Positions 9,583 to 20,489 of a stretch of DNA of 64,000 nucleotides are shown here, piece after piece. Positions within the stretch are counted from its first letter, which is position 1. Each line of letters starts with the position of its first letter. A program made the translations under genes and the position numbers. Origin of the DNA: CAVVEQ01 sp963747315 (lineage in GTDB: Bacteria > Chloroflexota > Anaerolineae > Anaerolineales > Anaerolineaceae). The notes under the pieces were generated by a model. It was not told the origin of the DNA. It saw nothing but the letters and a program-made list of their open reading frames with translations, and made no database searches. The stretch covers positions 496,001 through 560,000 of the forward strand of contig CAVVEQ010000006.1 of the NCBI GenBank assembly GCA_963747315.1, in the 5' to 3' direction.

Positions 9583-10620
9583 TCAATAAAGACCCGAAAG
9601 GAAATCCTGGATATCTCGCCAACTGCTGTTTCTGTGAAATAGCAGCCCATGATCCTCGGTGGAAAATTCCTTCCATATCGTATCCCCGCCCCAATTATCG
9701 GCCAGGCGTCTGGAGAGCTCCGGCGGAACGTTCGTATCCAGGCTGCCTACCAGCGCGAGCAGAGGGGTTTCAATCCCAGGTGCGCGCGAAACAGAATCGA
9801 ACAAGGGGCGCATGATTCCGTTAAACGGCGCATACACGGGGGATTTTTTGAAACCGATCAGTGTTAATTTATCGTAAGGTGCCACCAGGACCGTTCCGGA
9901 AGTTGGGCGCTCGGCGGATAAATATACAGCCACGCCAGTCCCCAGGCTGTAGCCCATACTCACGATCCTCCCGGGGTCGATATCCTCCCGGTTCGACAGG
10001 GCATCGTAGACCACCAGGGCGTCATCCAGCACCTTCTGCCTGCCCGGTGTGCCCTCGCTTGTTCCAAACCCCCGGTAATTGATCAACGCCACCTTCCATC
10101 CGTCCAACTGCTTTACATATGGGATCAAACTCGAGGATTCCGAACCGCTGCCATTGAAAATGATGACCAGTGGCGCAGGATTCGGAGCGGCATTATCCAC
10201 CAGCCAGCCGTTCAGTTCCACTCCATCCGGTGCGGTGATGTTGAGAGCTTCCACATTTCCAGTCGCAGCATTCTTTGCTGCTTCCGCCGTAAGGGTGCTG
10301 GGCTGGAAAAACGTGCTGGTGTGGTCCGCGATGGTATCCTGGAAAAAGAGAAGGGTGATGAACATCAGCAGGTAGGCCCCCGCAACCGCCAAAAGCAGAT
10401 CCAGCGCCAGCACACCCAGCGCCTTCCAGAAACGTTTGATCTTAACCGCCAGGACCGCGGCAGTGATCAGGAAACCAACGAGACCTGCGACCGTGAGGAT
10501 CACGATCAGCCTGCCGTTGGTGAATTTGCTGGCAAGAAAGGCAGCCAGCCCGAAAACGCCGAAAAGTATTGAAGTAACCTGGAACTTTCTGTATGACCTT
10601 CCGCTTTGGTTTTCTTCCAT
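9583..10620 (-). CDS. membrane-anchored alpha/beta hydrolase
   Basis: The protein has 345 residues. Residues 15-110 form three membrane helices, and the rest is an extracytoplasmic or cytoplasmic alpha/beta-hydrolase domain. Visible features are the NYRGFGTSEG loop, the nucleophile elbow MGYSLGTG, the acid in LVGSLDTNVPP and the His in TEDHGLLF. The substrate is unknown; related proteins are annotated as serine aminopeptidase-like or BAAT-like hydrolases. GGAGGGG lies before the ATG. The gene follows the TMEM175-like gene by 27 bases and is probably last in an operon with it and the M28 peptidase. Confidence 0.8.
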   Translation of the reverse strand: MEENQSGRSYRKFQVTSILFGVFGLAAFLASKFTNGRLIVILTVAGLVGFLITAAVLAVKIKRFWKALGVLALDLLLAVAGAYLLMFITLLFFQDTIADHTSTFFQPSTLTAEAAKNAATGNVEALNITAPDGVELNGWLVDNAAPNPAPLVIIFNGSGSESSSLIPYVKQLDGWKVALINYRGFGTSEGTPGRQKVLDDALVVYDALSNREDIDPGRIVSMGYSLGTGVAVYLSAERPTSGTVLVAPYDKLTLIGFKKSPVYAPFNGIMRPLFDSVSRAPGIETPLLALVGSLDTNVPPELSRRLADNWGGDTIWKEFSTEDHGLLFHRNSSWRDIQDFLSGLY

Positions 10621-10647
10621 TATGTCCCCTCCAATACGAACTTAGAT

Positions 10648-11301
10648 CTAATTCCGATGCGAAAGCAGGGAAACGAACAGGACAAGGATCCAGGAGATCT
10701 TGGCCAGGTCCGGATCGATGAAAGCGATCCCAATCGACGCCAAAAAGATCCCACCTGTTGCCAAAGGCAGGATGGTTTCAGAGTGGATCACTTTTTTACT
10801 CAATCCCGGTTCGATCAAGCGGTGCTTCGCTGATGCATATCCCCACAGGAGCGCCATCATGATCGAACCGGCGACCATCGTTGCTGCGTAGAATATCGTC
10901 ACGTAGGCATCGCTCGAGACGCTGATGAGCGAGGTGGGGAAGGGAATGAACGCGATCACCATAAGGAAGAGCAGGTTGAGCACCAGAAGCGAACGGTTAT
11001 AGCCGATCACGTAGCGGAACTTGCGGTGGTGCGAGATCCAGAATGAACCGATAGCTAGGAAGCTGATCACATAAGCCAGGTATTTCTGCCACATTGTCCC
11101 TAGCGCAGCAACAAGCTCCAGTGGGGGTAACATCCCCGCGCCTTCGGGAAGGCGAAGATCCAGCGCCAGCAGGGTGATGGCGATGGCGAACACCCCATCG
11201 CTGAAGAAGATCAGGCGTTCCAAACCGTAGCCCCTCTTGGTGTGCTCGCCTAGAAATGGATCTTTGATTCCGACCGTTTTTTCTTCCAAATCTGCGTTCA
11301 T
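10648..11301 (-). CDS. TMEM175 (DUF1211) family potassium-channel-like protein
   Basis: The protein has about 217 residues with six hydrophobic segments. The defining signature FFSDGVFAIAITLLALDL lies in the first helix, matching the FSDG motif that lines the pore in bacterial TMEM175 potassium channels. A second short acidic loop and the helix pattern fit the single-repeat bacterial form, which assembles as a tetramer. ATG at 11301 is chosen as the first plausible start; GGAGG lies 13 bases upstream, which is slightly far, so the start is uncertain. It sits between an M28 peptidase and a hydrolase gene in one apparent operon. Confidence 0.8.
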   Translation of the reverse strand: MNADLEEKTVGIKDPFLGEHTKRGYGLERLIFFSDGVFAIAITLLALDLRLPEGAGMLPPLELVAALGTMWQKYLAYVISFLAIGSFWISHHRKFRYVIGYNRSLLVLNLLFLMVIAFIPFPTSLISVSSDAYVTIFYAATMVAGSIMMALLWGYASAKHRLIEPGLSKKVIHSETILPLATGGIFLASIGIAFIDPDLAKISWILVLFVSLLSHRN

Positions 11302-11339
11302 GATTTTGAACTTTCCTCCCCGAATCAAATTCACCGAAC

Positions 11340-12530
11340 TCAGGGTGTGTCGATCCTGCGGATCAGTTCGTTGGTAAATTCCCAGGTTCGTTCCATCACA
11401 TCTACGTCCATCTTGTCAAATGTATCGGCTTTCTGATGCCAGTAAGGCGCAACACCCTCGCGGGTCAAGCCGAAGAGCGCAATAGCCGGGATCTTGTTGC
11501 GGATGGCATCAGCCATTTCACTGTTCCCGCCACTGATCTTCGCCGGGTAGGCGCCCCACTCCGGGTGTTCCGCTGCAAGTTGCTCCACCGTACTCACCAA
11601 TTCTGGGTCAGCCTTGAACGGCACAACAATTCCTTCGCTCGTCAGCCAGGCCGGGCCGGCGCATCCGAGCATTTCGAAAACCAGTGATTTCGGGCTCTTC
11701 AAATCAGCCAGGTGCTGGCGGTAGAAATCGATCATGCCGTAGTGCTGCACCTCTTCACAACCGGTACAGACTGCCCAAACCCGCGTGTGTTCCAGCGGTT
11801 TTTTCGCGAATTGCTCCGCCAGGGTCAGCACCATCCCTGCTGCGGTGGCGTTATCGTTTGCCCCTGCTGTAAAGGGCGTGGAATCCGCTTCGATGCAGAT
11901 CGCAGCAAGCAGCACCGCGCAGATGGCGGTGGGGATGCTGGCATACCAGGCCCACGACCAGGGAAAAAAGATTGAAAGCGTATATACCAACACTTGGATG
12001 ATGAAGGTGATAAAAACCAGGGTCACAAAACTATCGTAGAACTTCACATGCTTCGGTGTTCGGAAGATGAAAGGCGTGCGCTGGCTATCCAGGTGGCCCA
12101 CAATCACAAGGTCACTGGTGCGCTTCCCGGCGGGTGGGATCACCGCATGCACATTCTGGCTCTCCCCCTTGGGGAGGATCAGGCGGTATAGGTTATTCTG
12201 AAAACCCAATTCTTGCAGTTCGGTCGCAAGCACCAGGATGCTTAGCAGCGCGGCAATGACAGCGGTTGTGGTTCCACCAAGAGGGTAAATGACAAATGCT
12301 ATTAGCATTCCTATGCTGCCGATCAGGTGCGGCTGGAAGATCGAATGCGCGCTCTTGAAGGTCTCCCACACCGGGGTCAGCCCAAATTTGGCGAATTCCA
12401 AACGGGCGTATTCGGCACTTTTTCTCTCTCCCTCCCCCGTGGGTCTGCGCGGACCGATCTCCTCGGATAAGTACCGCACCCTTTCAAGCCAGGATGTGAC
12501 TTCTGGAATCCTGGATGTTTTTTTGACCAT
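11340..12530 (-). CDS. M28 family metallopeptidase, membrane-spanning
   Basis: The protein has 396 residues. Zinc-ligand motifs of M28 aminopeptidases occur in order: GHLDSQ (His), GANDNATA (bridging Asp), CTGCEEVQ (catalytic and ligand Glu), and a C-terminal HQKADT (His). Four hydrophobic helices are placed around the catalytic domain: two near residues 68-100, before the first motif, and two between the first and second motifs, which is less usual than a soluble M28 enzyme. It is likely an aminopeptidase at the membrane. GGAGG precedes the ATG. It is the first gene of the operon with the TMEM175-like and hydrolase genes. Confidence 0.85.
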   Translation of the reverse strand: MVKKTSRIPEVTSWLERVRYLSEEIGPRRPTGEGERKSAEYARLEFAKFGLTPVWETFKSAHSIFQPHLIGSIGMLIAFVIYPLGGTTTAVIAALLSILVLATELQELGFQNNLYRLILPKGESQNVHAVIPPAGKRTSDLVIVGHLDSQRTPFIFRTPKHVKFYDSFVTLVFITFIIQVLVYTLSIFFPWSWAWYASIPTAICAVLLAAICIEADSTPFTAGANDNATAAGMVLTLAEQFAKKPLEHTRVWAVCTGCEEVQHYGMIDFYRQHLADLKSPKSLVFEMLGCAGPAWLTSEGIVVPFKADPELVSTVEQLAAEHPEWGAYPAKISGGNSEMADAIRNKIPAIALFGLTREGVAPYWHQKADTFDKMDVDVMERTWEFTNELIRRIDTP

Positions 12531-12627
12531 TCGTTTTCCTCCATGGCTTCGACTTCATTAATATTCTGAGACACAGAATTTCAGCGTTGTGAAAAGAATT
12601 AGTGTTTTCTGAAAATTATCCAGTCCG

Positions 12628-13872
12628 TTAGAACATCTCATCAAGATAGGGGGCTGCTGGTGGAAACATGCGAGCGGCCTGCTCAATGGAGGCGGGGGAA
12701 AGTTTTCCCCAGCCACGATAGGCGAAATCGCGGGGGTCGTGACTGCCAAAGATCAGGGCGGTCAAACCCTGGATACTTAAATTGTCACTGGCATTCACAT
12801 TCTTCTCAACCCGTAGCTTTCCGTCAAACGATTCAAATCGCCAACCGCCCTCATTCCAGGGGCAGGCTGGGTCATCAACCACCGCACTGAACTTGCCCGG
12901 ACCCACATGCAAGCCATTGATCCGGCTGATATCCAAAATCCTTCCCATGGGGGTATTGTATAACTCGGTCTTCAGCTTCGTATCAAGAAGCCAGGTTTCC
13001 GGACGCTCTCCTGGCGGCAGCAGGATCAACGCCCGATCAGCCTGGTCGATGTGCATAGCTATCCATTGAAGAAGTTTGTATTTTGCTTCGCTCGTTTCAT
13101 AATCCAGCCGGCTGACACTGAACTGGAATTTGCCCTGGTCATCATCGGTCCCCTGGATTTCATATACCATGATCCCTTGCAGGCGTCCGTTGAACCAGGC
13201 CTCAGCCAGCCATTGGTTCTGGAGATTCTCAGAAATAGCTTCGGGATTATCATAAAAAGCCATCCCGTGGGTACGGCCAAGCCGGCGCTTCATGAAACTA
13301 CGGTAATCATCCAGTCCTTTTTCAACGCGTACGAGGCGGATCTCGCCCCCGAGGTTCGAACTTTAAGACTGGTGCGAGAGCATCGGTTGGTAAACCTGGC
13401 AAGTATAGGAGAGGGAAAAGTGCAGTATCCGAGTCTTTCATAAAAGGATTCGCGGAAAGGGTAAAGGCTGGGAAAACGCTTGCCCATCTTTCTGCCCCGC
13501 CTCGAGTAAAGCCGTGAACACCCGGCGTGCATATCCCTTCCGGCGGATATCCGGCGCAGCTGCCAACCCCCAGAAAGCAGACATCATAAAGATCTCGCCG
13601 CGTACATTCTGAGCCATGGGAGTGGATTGGATGCAGACGATAGGACGGCTGCCAGCGAAAAGTGCAAGGCAGGTGGAATCCAGCCGGGTGCTGACCCATT
13701 TCTTCCACTCCTCCTTATTCGTCATGGGCGGGGAGGGGTGAAATGCATAGGATGCCAATTCATAAAAAATATCGATGAATTCTTCACCATTAAAGTTGTC
13801 GTAATTGAAGGTCTGGCATTTTGGGTTTCCTATACCTCGGTTTAGATTTTCAGAATTGATTTTATCTAACAA
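12628..13872 (-). CDS. Eis-like GNAT N-acetyltransferase with SCP2 domain, frameshifted
   Basis: Reading three frames gives about 415 residues, the usual length of Eis-family proteins. The N-terminal GNAT domain holds the acetyl-CoA loop in DIRRKGYARRVFTALL, then SFYERLGY. The middle GNAT domain starts near MKRRLGRTHGM. The C-terminal half with LSIQGLTALIFG and RMFPPAAPYL is the sterol-carrier-like domain. In Eis the terminal carboxylate, on a Phe, takes part in catalysis; this protein also ends in Phe (DEMF). Eis enzymes acetylate amines such as aminoglycosides or lysine side chains. Frame changes lie near 13460-13530 and 13300-13370. The start (TTG at 13872) is uncertain. Confidence 0.75.
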
Positions 13873-13895
13873 ATATTCAAAATCTTAGTAACTCT

Positions 13896-16558
13896 CTAAC
13901 CTTGTACCAGCTTCACCCGCTGCTCGGTCAGCAACCCGGCTTCTTCCATCGCAAGCGGACGCATCTTGATCGGGAAGCGGTTGTGCAACGGGCTGAGTTT
14001 AGCGCCCCAGCGGCTTGGATAGGTGAATACGACCTTGATCACCGGGCGCAGGAAACCGCTCATCTGGCTCGCCTCATCGATTTCCTCCAATCCAGCGTCA
14101 TCCCACCCACCGGCGAGCGCATAAAAGAAGAAGAATACCGGCATGGCAGGCAGAAGCCCGATAAAGAAGAGGATGATGCTGGATATTTCATCTCCCTGCC
14201 AAACGAATTTTGCGACCAGGCTGAGAAACAGGTAGTGTAGTCCGGCTGCCATAAGAGGAGCGGCCAGGGTCTGCCAGAAATAGATCTTCTGTGGGAAACA
14301 GTACCTGTCTGCAACAAAATAGGCGACGACACCACGGACCAGGATACCGATAAGGTAGGCAAAGACGAGTGCCTCAATTTGAAACCTGGCCAGCAGAGCC
14401 ACCAACAGCACAATTCGGATGATTTGTTCAAGAAGGATCATAACTGCCCGCAGGAATGGGCGGTTCGCACCCAGGAATATTGCGTCCCCGAGCCAGCCGA
14501 AGAACTGGATTGCTCCGAAAATGGTGAGTGGGACGGCAAGAATCGCGGCTCGCTGGAATTCCGTGCCGGATGAACCCAGGATGAACTTGGGAGCGACAAC
14601 CAGCAGGATCGCCCCTAACACTGCGCTGATGATTGCGCCCCATTTGTAGGATTGCACGCTGTAATACTGGCTGAGTTTCTTATAGCCGCTAGATATCGCT
14701 TCCGAAATTGCCGGCATGATGCCATCAAAAAGGTTGGTGGAAACAGTGAAAGCTAGCAGGAAATTTCCCGCCAGGATCCAGTTCCCCCAGGCCTCGGAAT
14801 AGTTCACCAGCCCACTCTGCGTGATCCAGATTTCTAGCGCACTGCCGGCCGCCACGGTCATTCCGCCGAGCATCTCAAAAAACCCGAAGCGGAAGGTTTC
14901 TTTGATGATCTTCCAGTCGAAGTGCGCCATAAATAATATGCTGACTTTGTAACCGATCCTCCGGTATAGCCACATGCCTAAAAGGAAATTACATAATTCC
15001 AGCGCGTATGCCGCGGCACCCAGGCCCGAGAACGCCGCCCATTGAAACTCCCATTTGCGGGTTGGCTTTCCCCCAGGCATAAAAGATTGGGACCAGCGCC
15101 AGCTGGGTGAGAACTGGCCAGACGATCGCCCAGGCTGCGTCCAGGTAGCGGGCATAATCATTACGCTGCAGACCGTTCAGCGTAGTACGGAAGACCCCGT
15201 AAAAACCGGGTACCTGGATCAGGGTATGCATGATGATGCTCCAGGCGAAAAGTGCGTAGGGAGTGCGGACGATCCCGAGAGAGGTTGCCATCACCACGAT
15301 CGCCACCTGGATTGCACCTGAGAGCGCCTGCCACCAGAGATATACCTGGACATACTTGATTCCCCGGCTGGGATCAGAAACCCGGTACTGGCTGAGGTAT
15401 TTCATCGCCGCCACAGATGTACCCAGGTCGAAAAGAGCCCACGTGAGCCCGAAGAATTGAACGACGCGTCCCCACATACCCAACGCCTGGGCGGAGGGAA
15501 GGATAAATTGCGGCAGGATCAGGTTTTGGTAAATGATCAAAGGGATGAACAGGATGATCCCAATACCCATACCCACAAGCAATCCTGAGAGTGGTCGGTG
15601 GAATCCGACCTTTTCCCAATCTGTGGTTGCCTCTTGGGTGATATATTTTTTTCTATCCGCTACGATCGAATCCAACGCTTCGGGGTGCCGCAGGCTCCAG
15701 CGGCGTACAATGATAAAAGTGCCGAAGAAAATTGCTATCATTGCAGCTAAAAAGATCAACAGGGTGGAACGCTCCTGCCCATGCGGCACAGGAGAAATCG
15801 GGTAATCTGCAAAGGAAAGCGGGGTGGCCCCCGCCAACGCTCCACCAGGGAATAGATCAGGTAATTAAAATATCCCCAATCCTGGATCTGCGGATTCACT
15901 TCCCCGGATAACCATGCGGTAAGGATAAATACACCACCTGCGGAGGGGGAAATCGTTCCTGGCGGCAGGTACCACAGGACGCCTTCCGGTTCTTCATACC
16001 CACTCACTAACGCTTCTGCACCGGAGGGTAATCCATCCACCCGGGAGCGTTCGCGGATCTGTGGCGCGCCGTTCCAGACTATCTCGGTTAATAACTGGTC
16101 TTTGGGCTGACTGACATCCCGAACCTGAATGACTGCAGGATCCTGTTTTGTACCAAAAAGTGCGGCCAACCATATAAAAAGGTTTAACCCTTCTGCGTTT
16201 TCACTTGTGGTTTCCACCAGGCTGAGAGGTTCCTCTTCGACCGTCAGGGAAACATTCCCTCCCAGCAAGGATTGGATCTGATCCTGTGAGGTATCAGCCC
16301 CCGTAATCATGATCAACCCGGTGCCTCTCCTGACAGCATCAGCAATCGCTTCGGAGGATGGAATCTTCCCATTCAAGACAATCACATCCGCATCAGCGGG
16401 ATCTTCCACAAATTTATTCCCTGCCAGGTCGAGTGCAGTCTTCACCCCTCCATTCTCCCCGCAAAATAAACATTCCGCGGTGTTATCTGCTGGGTTGGGT
16501 CAGGCGCGCAGGCGCTGAGGAGCAAGCAAACCAGGAAAAGGGCAAGTATCTTTTTCAT
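13896..16558 (-). CDS. lipoprotein/amidotransferase-like domain fused to polysaccharide flippase, three frameshifts
   Basis: The minus strand reads as one protein of about 885 residues across four frames. It begins with the lipoprotein signal MKKILALFLVCLLLSAC (ATG at 16558). Next comes an alpha/beta region resembling a class I glutamine-amidotransferase-like or DUF4350-type domain (ADVIVLNGKIPS, GLIMITGADTS), then one membrane helix (LLIFLAAMIAIFFGTFIIV). Last is a flippase of the MATE/MviN/Wzx type with about 12 helices. Breaks fall in G runs: GGGG near 16463, GGGGG near 15828, GGG near 15022. The flippase part would move a lipid-linked glycan across the membrane. The combination is unusual and may depend on correct base calls at the junctions. 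Confidence 0.65.
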
Positions 16559-17094
16559 GGATCAGTTCTCGTTCATTTCCGGATCAGATTTCGGGAAGTA
16601 AATTTTTATAAACATATTCCGCCATTGATTATCATGGGTATTGCTGATATACAAGTATTCTTGAGTTCGAATTCAAATCCGGAATTGTGATTAGTCAATT
16701 AGCTTTTCGCGTGAAGGTTTTTCAACTAAGAATGGTGCCGCAAATACTCCTAAATTTATATCATTTTACATTGAAAGGTATCCATCTGATTTCATACGCG
16801 GGCAAAAACAAATTCTTTTTCGCAGCATTAGACCACTATAATATTTTCCCTTCGCCTGTGAAACATCTGGTTTTTTTCCATTTGTTCTGCAGTATGCCAT
16901 CGACTATCATCTCGAAATAGATAAAATAGGGCCAAATCAATTATTTCTCAGAGATTGTAAAATGAGGTTTTTTCAGTGTAACGGAAAACGCGATTGATAT
17001 CCGGTTTCAATTGGCTCTTGTCCGATTAGAGAGTGAAGAACCACCAGGATCGTCAGGGTATAATCCTTTCGGAATAATATCCGCAGGATCCTGG
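16559..17094. other. AT-rich intergenic region between divergent genes
   Basis: This 536-base stretch separates the divergent flippase and GT-C-like genes. It is AT-rich and holds a possible -10 (TATAAT at 16837-16842) without a convincing -35. An open frame at 16687-16920 has no ribosome site and no recognisable protein features. I see nothing else. Confidence 0.4.
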
Positions 17095-18912
17095 ATGCGT
17101 TTCAAGAAATTACGCCTTATTGCTGCTGTTTCTCTGCTCGTATTGGGCGGTCTGGCACTGCTCGTCGGTTCTTTGCATTCCAACTGCACCTCGATAACAA
17201 TTCAGATAATGGGGAACAGCCGTAAATTCCTCGCTATCCTGGGAGCATTGAGCCTGATTTTTGCGTTTTGGTTGGCCTTCTCGGAAAGGATAACTTCATC
17301 GCGGTTTAGCCGGGCTGCCGCGCAATTTTTCACCAAAATGACCGGTTCTTTCCTTAGCTCCAAGCCGGTGAAATGGTTCACTGCCCGGATACACAGTTAC
17401 CAAAAGACCACGCTGTATAAATGTTTCGTTCGAAATCCCTGGATTTACGGTGTCATATCTGCAGTTTTAGTGATATTCATCTACTTTTGGTTCATTACTG
17501 GAGCCAAGTGGGCATGGACCGAGTACTCCAGCTCCTATGATATGCTCGCAAACGCATTTTTACGGGGCAGCATCTCCCTGCTAGAAAAACCCTCGCAAGC
17601 TCTCATGAACCTTGAGAATCCTTACGATTATATCAATCGGGGAGGTATCGATTACATCTGGGATGCAACATATTACAACGGTAAGTATTACCTGTACTGG
17701 GGTTTTGTTCCTGCGATTTTCGCTGCTGGCTTCAAGATGCTCCATGCAACCCGGATTGAAGATCAGCAATTGGTTTTTTTCTTTCTGGCTGGTCTGACAG
17801 TCGTGCTCTCTGCGACCTTCCATTCTCTTCGGGGCAGGTTTTTTTCCAAGTCTCCCGCCTGGACAGCCGGATTCTTCAGCCTTTCGGCCTTGCTCAGTCT
17901 CCCTCTGATCTGGATCGTCAATCGGGCGATGGTGTATGAAGCAGCAATCGCGAGTGGCCAATTCTTCCTTCTACTGGGTCTATTCTGTGCCATCCGTTCA
18001 ATGACCTCACCCAGGAGGTCAACGTGGCTTTTTCTGGCCGGCGTGGCTTGGGGAGCAACGGTTAATAGCAGGGTGAATTATGCCCTGGCAGTTTTTTGGT
18101 TCGTGCTGATGATCACAGCCTTCTCCCTGATACGATTAAAAAAACCCTCGGCATGGTTTCAACCGCTGTTCTCCCTGTTTCTCCCCCTGGTTCTATCGGC
18201 AGCTGTTTTTGGTGGATATAACTTCGCCAGGTTTGGGTCCATTCTGGAAACTGGCCATCGCTATCAACTCACAGGGGCTGGACGGCCGGAAGAGTATGGA
18301 AAGGTGGCTTCCATGCTGCACATGATTCCGAATCTTTACAATTACTTAGCGAGACCTTTTGTTTTCAAACCTGGCGAATTTCCATTTATCGACATTCCTT
18401 ACATTAAAGATGATATGTGGCCCTGGTATATTCCACGACCAACTGGAGTTTATGACGCCAAACAAATATCAGGAATTCTACTGACCATCCCCATCCTATG
18501 GCTAATTCTTCTCCCAGTCCTTAAACCGATGGAGATGGTCTGGGCTTGGGTAAAGGAGAAATCCGTTCCAAAGAATCGCACGGACCCAGAACTCAAATGG
18601 GTCTGGGGAATGGTCTTGGGTTCAGCAGGGGTCCTGCTTGCTTCCGTGGCAGTTTTCAAAGCAGCAAATATGCGATACCTGGTGGATATCCTTCCACTTC
18701 TTTTCCTCCTGGTCGGTTTAAGCGTTTGGTGGACTTTCACATTCTTGGCGGAAAAACCGGGGTGGCGGTATTTTTTGATCCTCATTGTGCTAATTCTCGG
18801 TCTGGCTGGGATCATCCTGGGGCTGCTGGCTGGATTTATGGTACCTCCATTCCGGTTCGAAAATATCAATCCCTCTTTGTATAACCTGATCGCAGATTTC
18901 CTGAACGGGTAA
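17095..18912 (+). CDS. GT-C-like polytopic membrane protein (candidate glycosyltransferase)
   Basis: This integral membrane protein of about 605 residues has roughly 12-13 helices. After the third helix comes a long extracytoplasmic loop with GAKWAWTEYSSSYDMLANAF and YYNGKYYLYWGFVPA. That pattern is common in Chloroflexota GT-C glycosyltransferases, where acidic residues in the first large loop act in catalysis. I cannot assign a GT family number. ATG at 17095 has AGGA eight bases upstream and starts with a typical basic N-terminus (MRFKKLR); the longer frame from 17011 is less likely. Its TAA overlaps the ATG of the next gene, so the two are translationally coupled and probably act together on a polyprenyl-linked sugar. 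Confidence 0.6.
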   Translation: MRFKKLRLIAAVSLLVLGGLALLVGSLHSNCTSITIQIMGNSRKFLAILGALSLIFAFWLAFSERITSSRFSRAAAQFFTKMTGSFLSSKPVKWFTARIHSYQKTTLYKCFVRNPWIYGVISAVLVIFIYFWFITGAKWAWTEYSSSYDMLANAFLRGSISLLEKPSQALMNLENPYDYINRGGIDYIWDATYYNGKYYLYWGFVPAIFAAGFKMLHATRIEDQQLVFFFLAGLTVVLSATFHSLRGRFFSKSPAWTAGFFSLSALLSLPLIWIVNRAMVYEAAIASGQFFLLLGLFCAIRSMTSPRRSTWLFLAGVAWGATVNSRVNYALAVFWFVLMITAFSLIRLKKPSAWFQPLFSLFLPLVLSAAVFGGYNFARFGSILETGHRYQLTGAGRPEEYGKVASMLHMIPNLYNYLARPFVFKPGEFPFIDIPYIKDDMWPWYIPRPTGVYDAKQISGILLTIPILWLILLPVLKPMEMVWAWVKEKSVPKNRTDPELKWVWGMVLGSAGVLLASVAVFKAANMRYLVDILPLLFLLVGLSVWWTFTFLAEKPGWRYFLILIVLILGLAGIILGLLAGFMVPPFRFENINPSLYNLIADFLNG

Positions 18913-20489
18913 TGAATATCCTCCATTTTCGAAAGTCGCTAACCCTTCCAGACTGGATTACCATTCTAGTTCTTTTCATTTTCTTTTGTCTTGGGTGTTC
19001 CGTTTATACCCATTTCGGGTTAAGTTGGGACGAGCCAACGCAATTACAGCTTGGTATCGAGAATTTCCGCTATGTCTTCAAAGGAGATCCCGCTCTACTT
19101 GTTAATAAAGACCGCTGGTATGGGCCGCTTTTTGAGATCTTCCTCGTTGGTGCGCAAAGCCGGGGAAGCCTAGACCGGATCTTTCTCAGCCGGCATTTAT
19201 TGAACTTCCTGGCATTCTTTATCGGTCTGGCTGTTTTTTACGTGTTGGCGAAAAAGTACACTAGAAGCGGCTGGCTGGGATTGGTCGGTGTTGTGTGTTT
19301 CATCCTATCGCCGCGTATATTCGCGGATGCATTTTACAACTCCAAAGATATTCCCTTCCTGGCAGCCTATACTATCTGCCTGTTTTCCCTCCTCTGGTTA
19401 TTGGAAAAACCCACCCCATTTAGGGCTGCCTTGCACGGGCTTTTTACCGCGGCATTACTCGCTATTCGCCTTCCGGGTTTGACCATTCCTGCGCTCACGC
19501 TGCTTGGGTTGGTGATCGAAGTGCTCTCAAAGCGGGTTAACTGGAGACCATCGCTCCGTACCTACTTTATATATCTTGGGATCACAGGGGTTTTTACGAT
19601 TATCTTCTGGCCTGCACTTTGGCTAAATCCGATCTCAGGATTCAAAGAGGCATTTGTTTTCATGAGCCGCTTTCCACATAATAGCGAGATGCTCTATCTC
19701 GGAAAGTTGATTCCCGATTCCTCACCGCCCTGGCACTATGTGCTGGTTTGGATCGGGATCACCACACCTATCCTATACCTGGTTGGTTTTCTCGCCGGGT
19801 TGATCGCCATTCTTCTCAGAATGATCAAAGCGTTTTTGAATTCTCCTGAGCAGTTCAATCCTGGTCGTAGAAACGACTTGATCATTGTTTGCGCCTTCCT
19901 TGGTCCGCTCATCAGTGTAATTTGTTTACAATCCAGCCTTTATAGTGGTTGGAGGCAGATGTACTTCCTTTACACTCCTTTCTTCTTGGTGATGCTTTCC
20001 GGGTTCAGGGGTTTTTTCGATTGGCTGCAAGAACATACCCGGCAGCGCCTTGCAATGATAATTTGCGGGGTCCTGCTCCTTATTGGGATTCTTCCAACAG
20101 CCTCATGGATGGTCAAGTACCACCCATACCAAAATGTATATTTCAACCGCCTGGCAGGTGCGGATATGAAAACTATTCAACAGCGTTTTCCACTCGATTA
20201 CTGGGGATTAGCATACCAGAAGGGGGTTCAAGCGATCCTTTCGATGGATGATCGGTCAAAAATCACCATATTTGTAGAAAGCCAACAACAAGCTCTTGGA
20301 TTGCTTACTCCAGCTGAATCAAAGCGCATTTTTCTCGCGGGCGACCTGGGTGAGGCGGATTACTTCCTTGGTAATTACAAGGATATCAGACGATTTCCTT
20401 ATCCCTTCTCAAATGAGATTTTTTCCACGATCATCGGGAATGCGAAGATCCTCTCAGTTTATAAGCTGACGGAGGAAGAAAAGCAGTGA
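18912..20489 (+). CDS. GT39-like (ArnT/PMT type) membrane glycosyltransferase
   Basis: The protein has 525 residues and about 11 helices. The first extracytoplasmic loop carries FGLSWDEPTQLQLG; the Asp in the WDEP motif corresponds to the catalytic acidic residue of GT-C enzymes such as the protein O-mannosyltransferases and ArnT. A second loop has DAFYNSKDIPF, also typical. The family transfers a sugar from a polyprenyl phosphate to a protein or lipid outside the membrane; the acceptor is unknown. The start codon overlaps the stop of the preceding gene as TAATG. Confidence 0.7.
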   Translation: MNILHFRKSLTLPDWITILVLFIFFCLGCSVYTHFGLSWDEPTQLQLGIENFRYVFKGDPALLVNKDRWYGPLFEIFLVGAQSRGSLDRIFLSRHLLNFLAFFIGLAVFYVLAKKYTRSGWLGLVGVVCFILSPRIFADAFYNSKDIPFLAAYTICLFSLLWLLEKPTPFRAALHGLFTAALLAIRLPGLTIPALTLLGLVIEVLSKRVNWRPSLRTYFIYLGITGVFTIIFWPALWLNPISGFKEAFVFMSRFPHNSEMLYLGKLIPDSSPPWHYVLVWIGITTPILYLVGFLAGLIAILLRMIKAFLNSPEQFNPGRRNDLIIVCAFLGPLISVICLQSSLYSGWRQMYFLYTPFFLVMLSGFRGFFDWLQEHTRQRLAMIICGVLLLIGILPTASWMVKYHPYQNVYFNRLAGADMKTIQQRFPLDYWGLAYQKGVQAILSMDDRSKITIFVESQQQALGLLTPAESKRIFLAGDLGEADYFLGNYKDIRRFPYPFSNEIFSTIIGNAKILSVYKLTEEEKQ

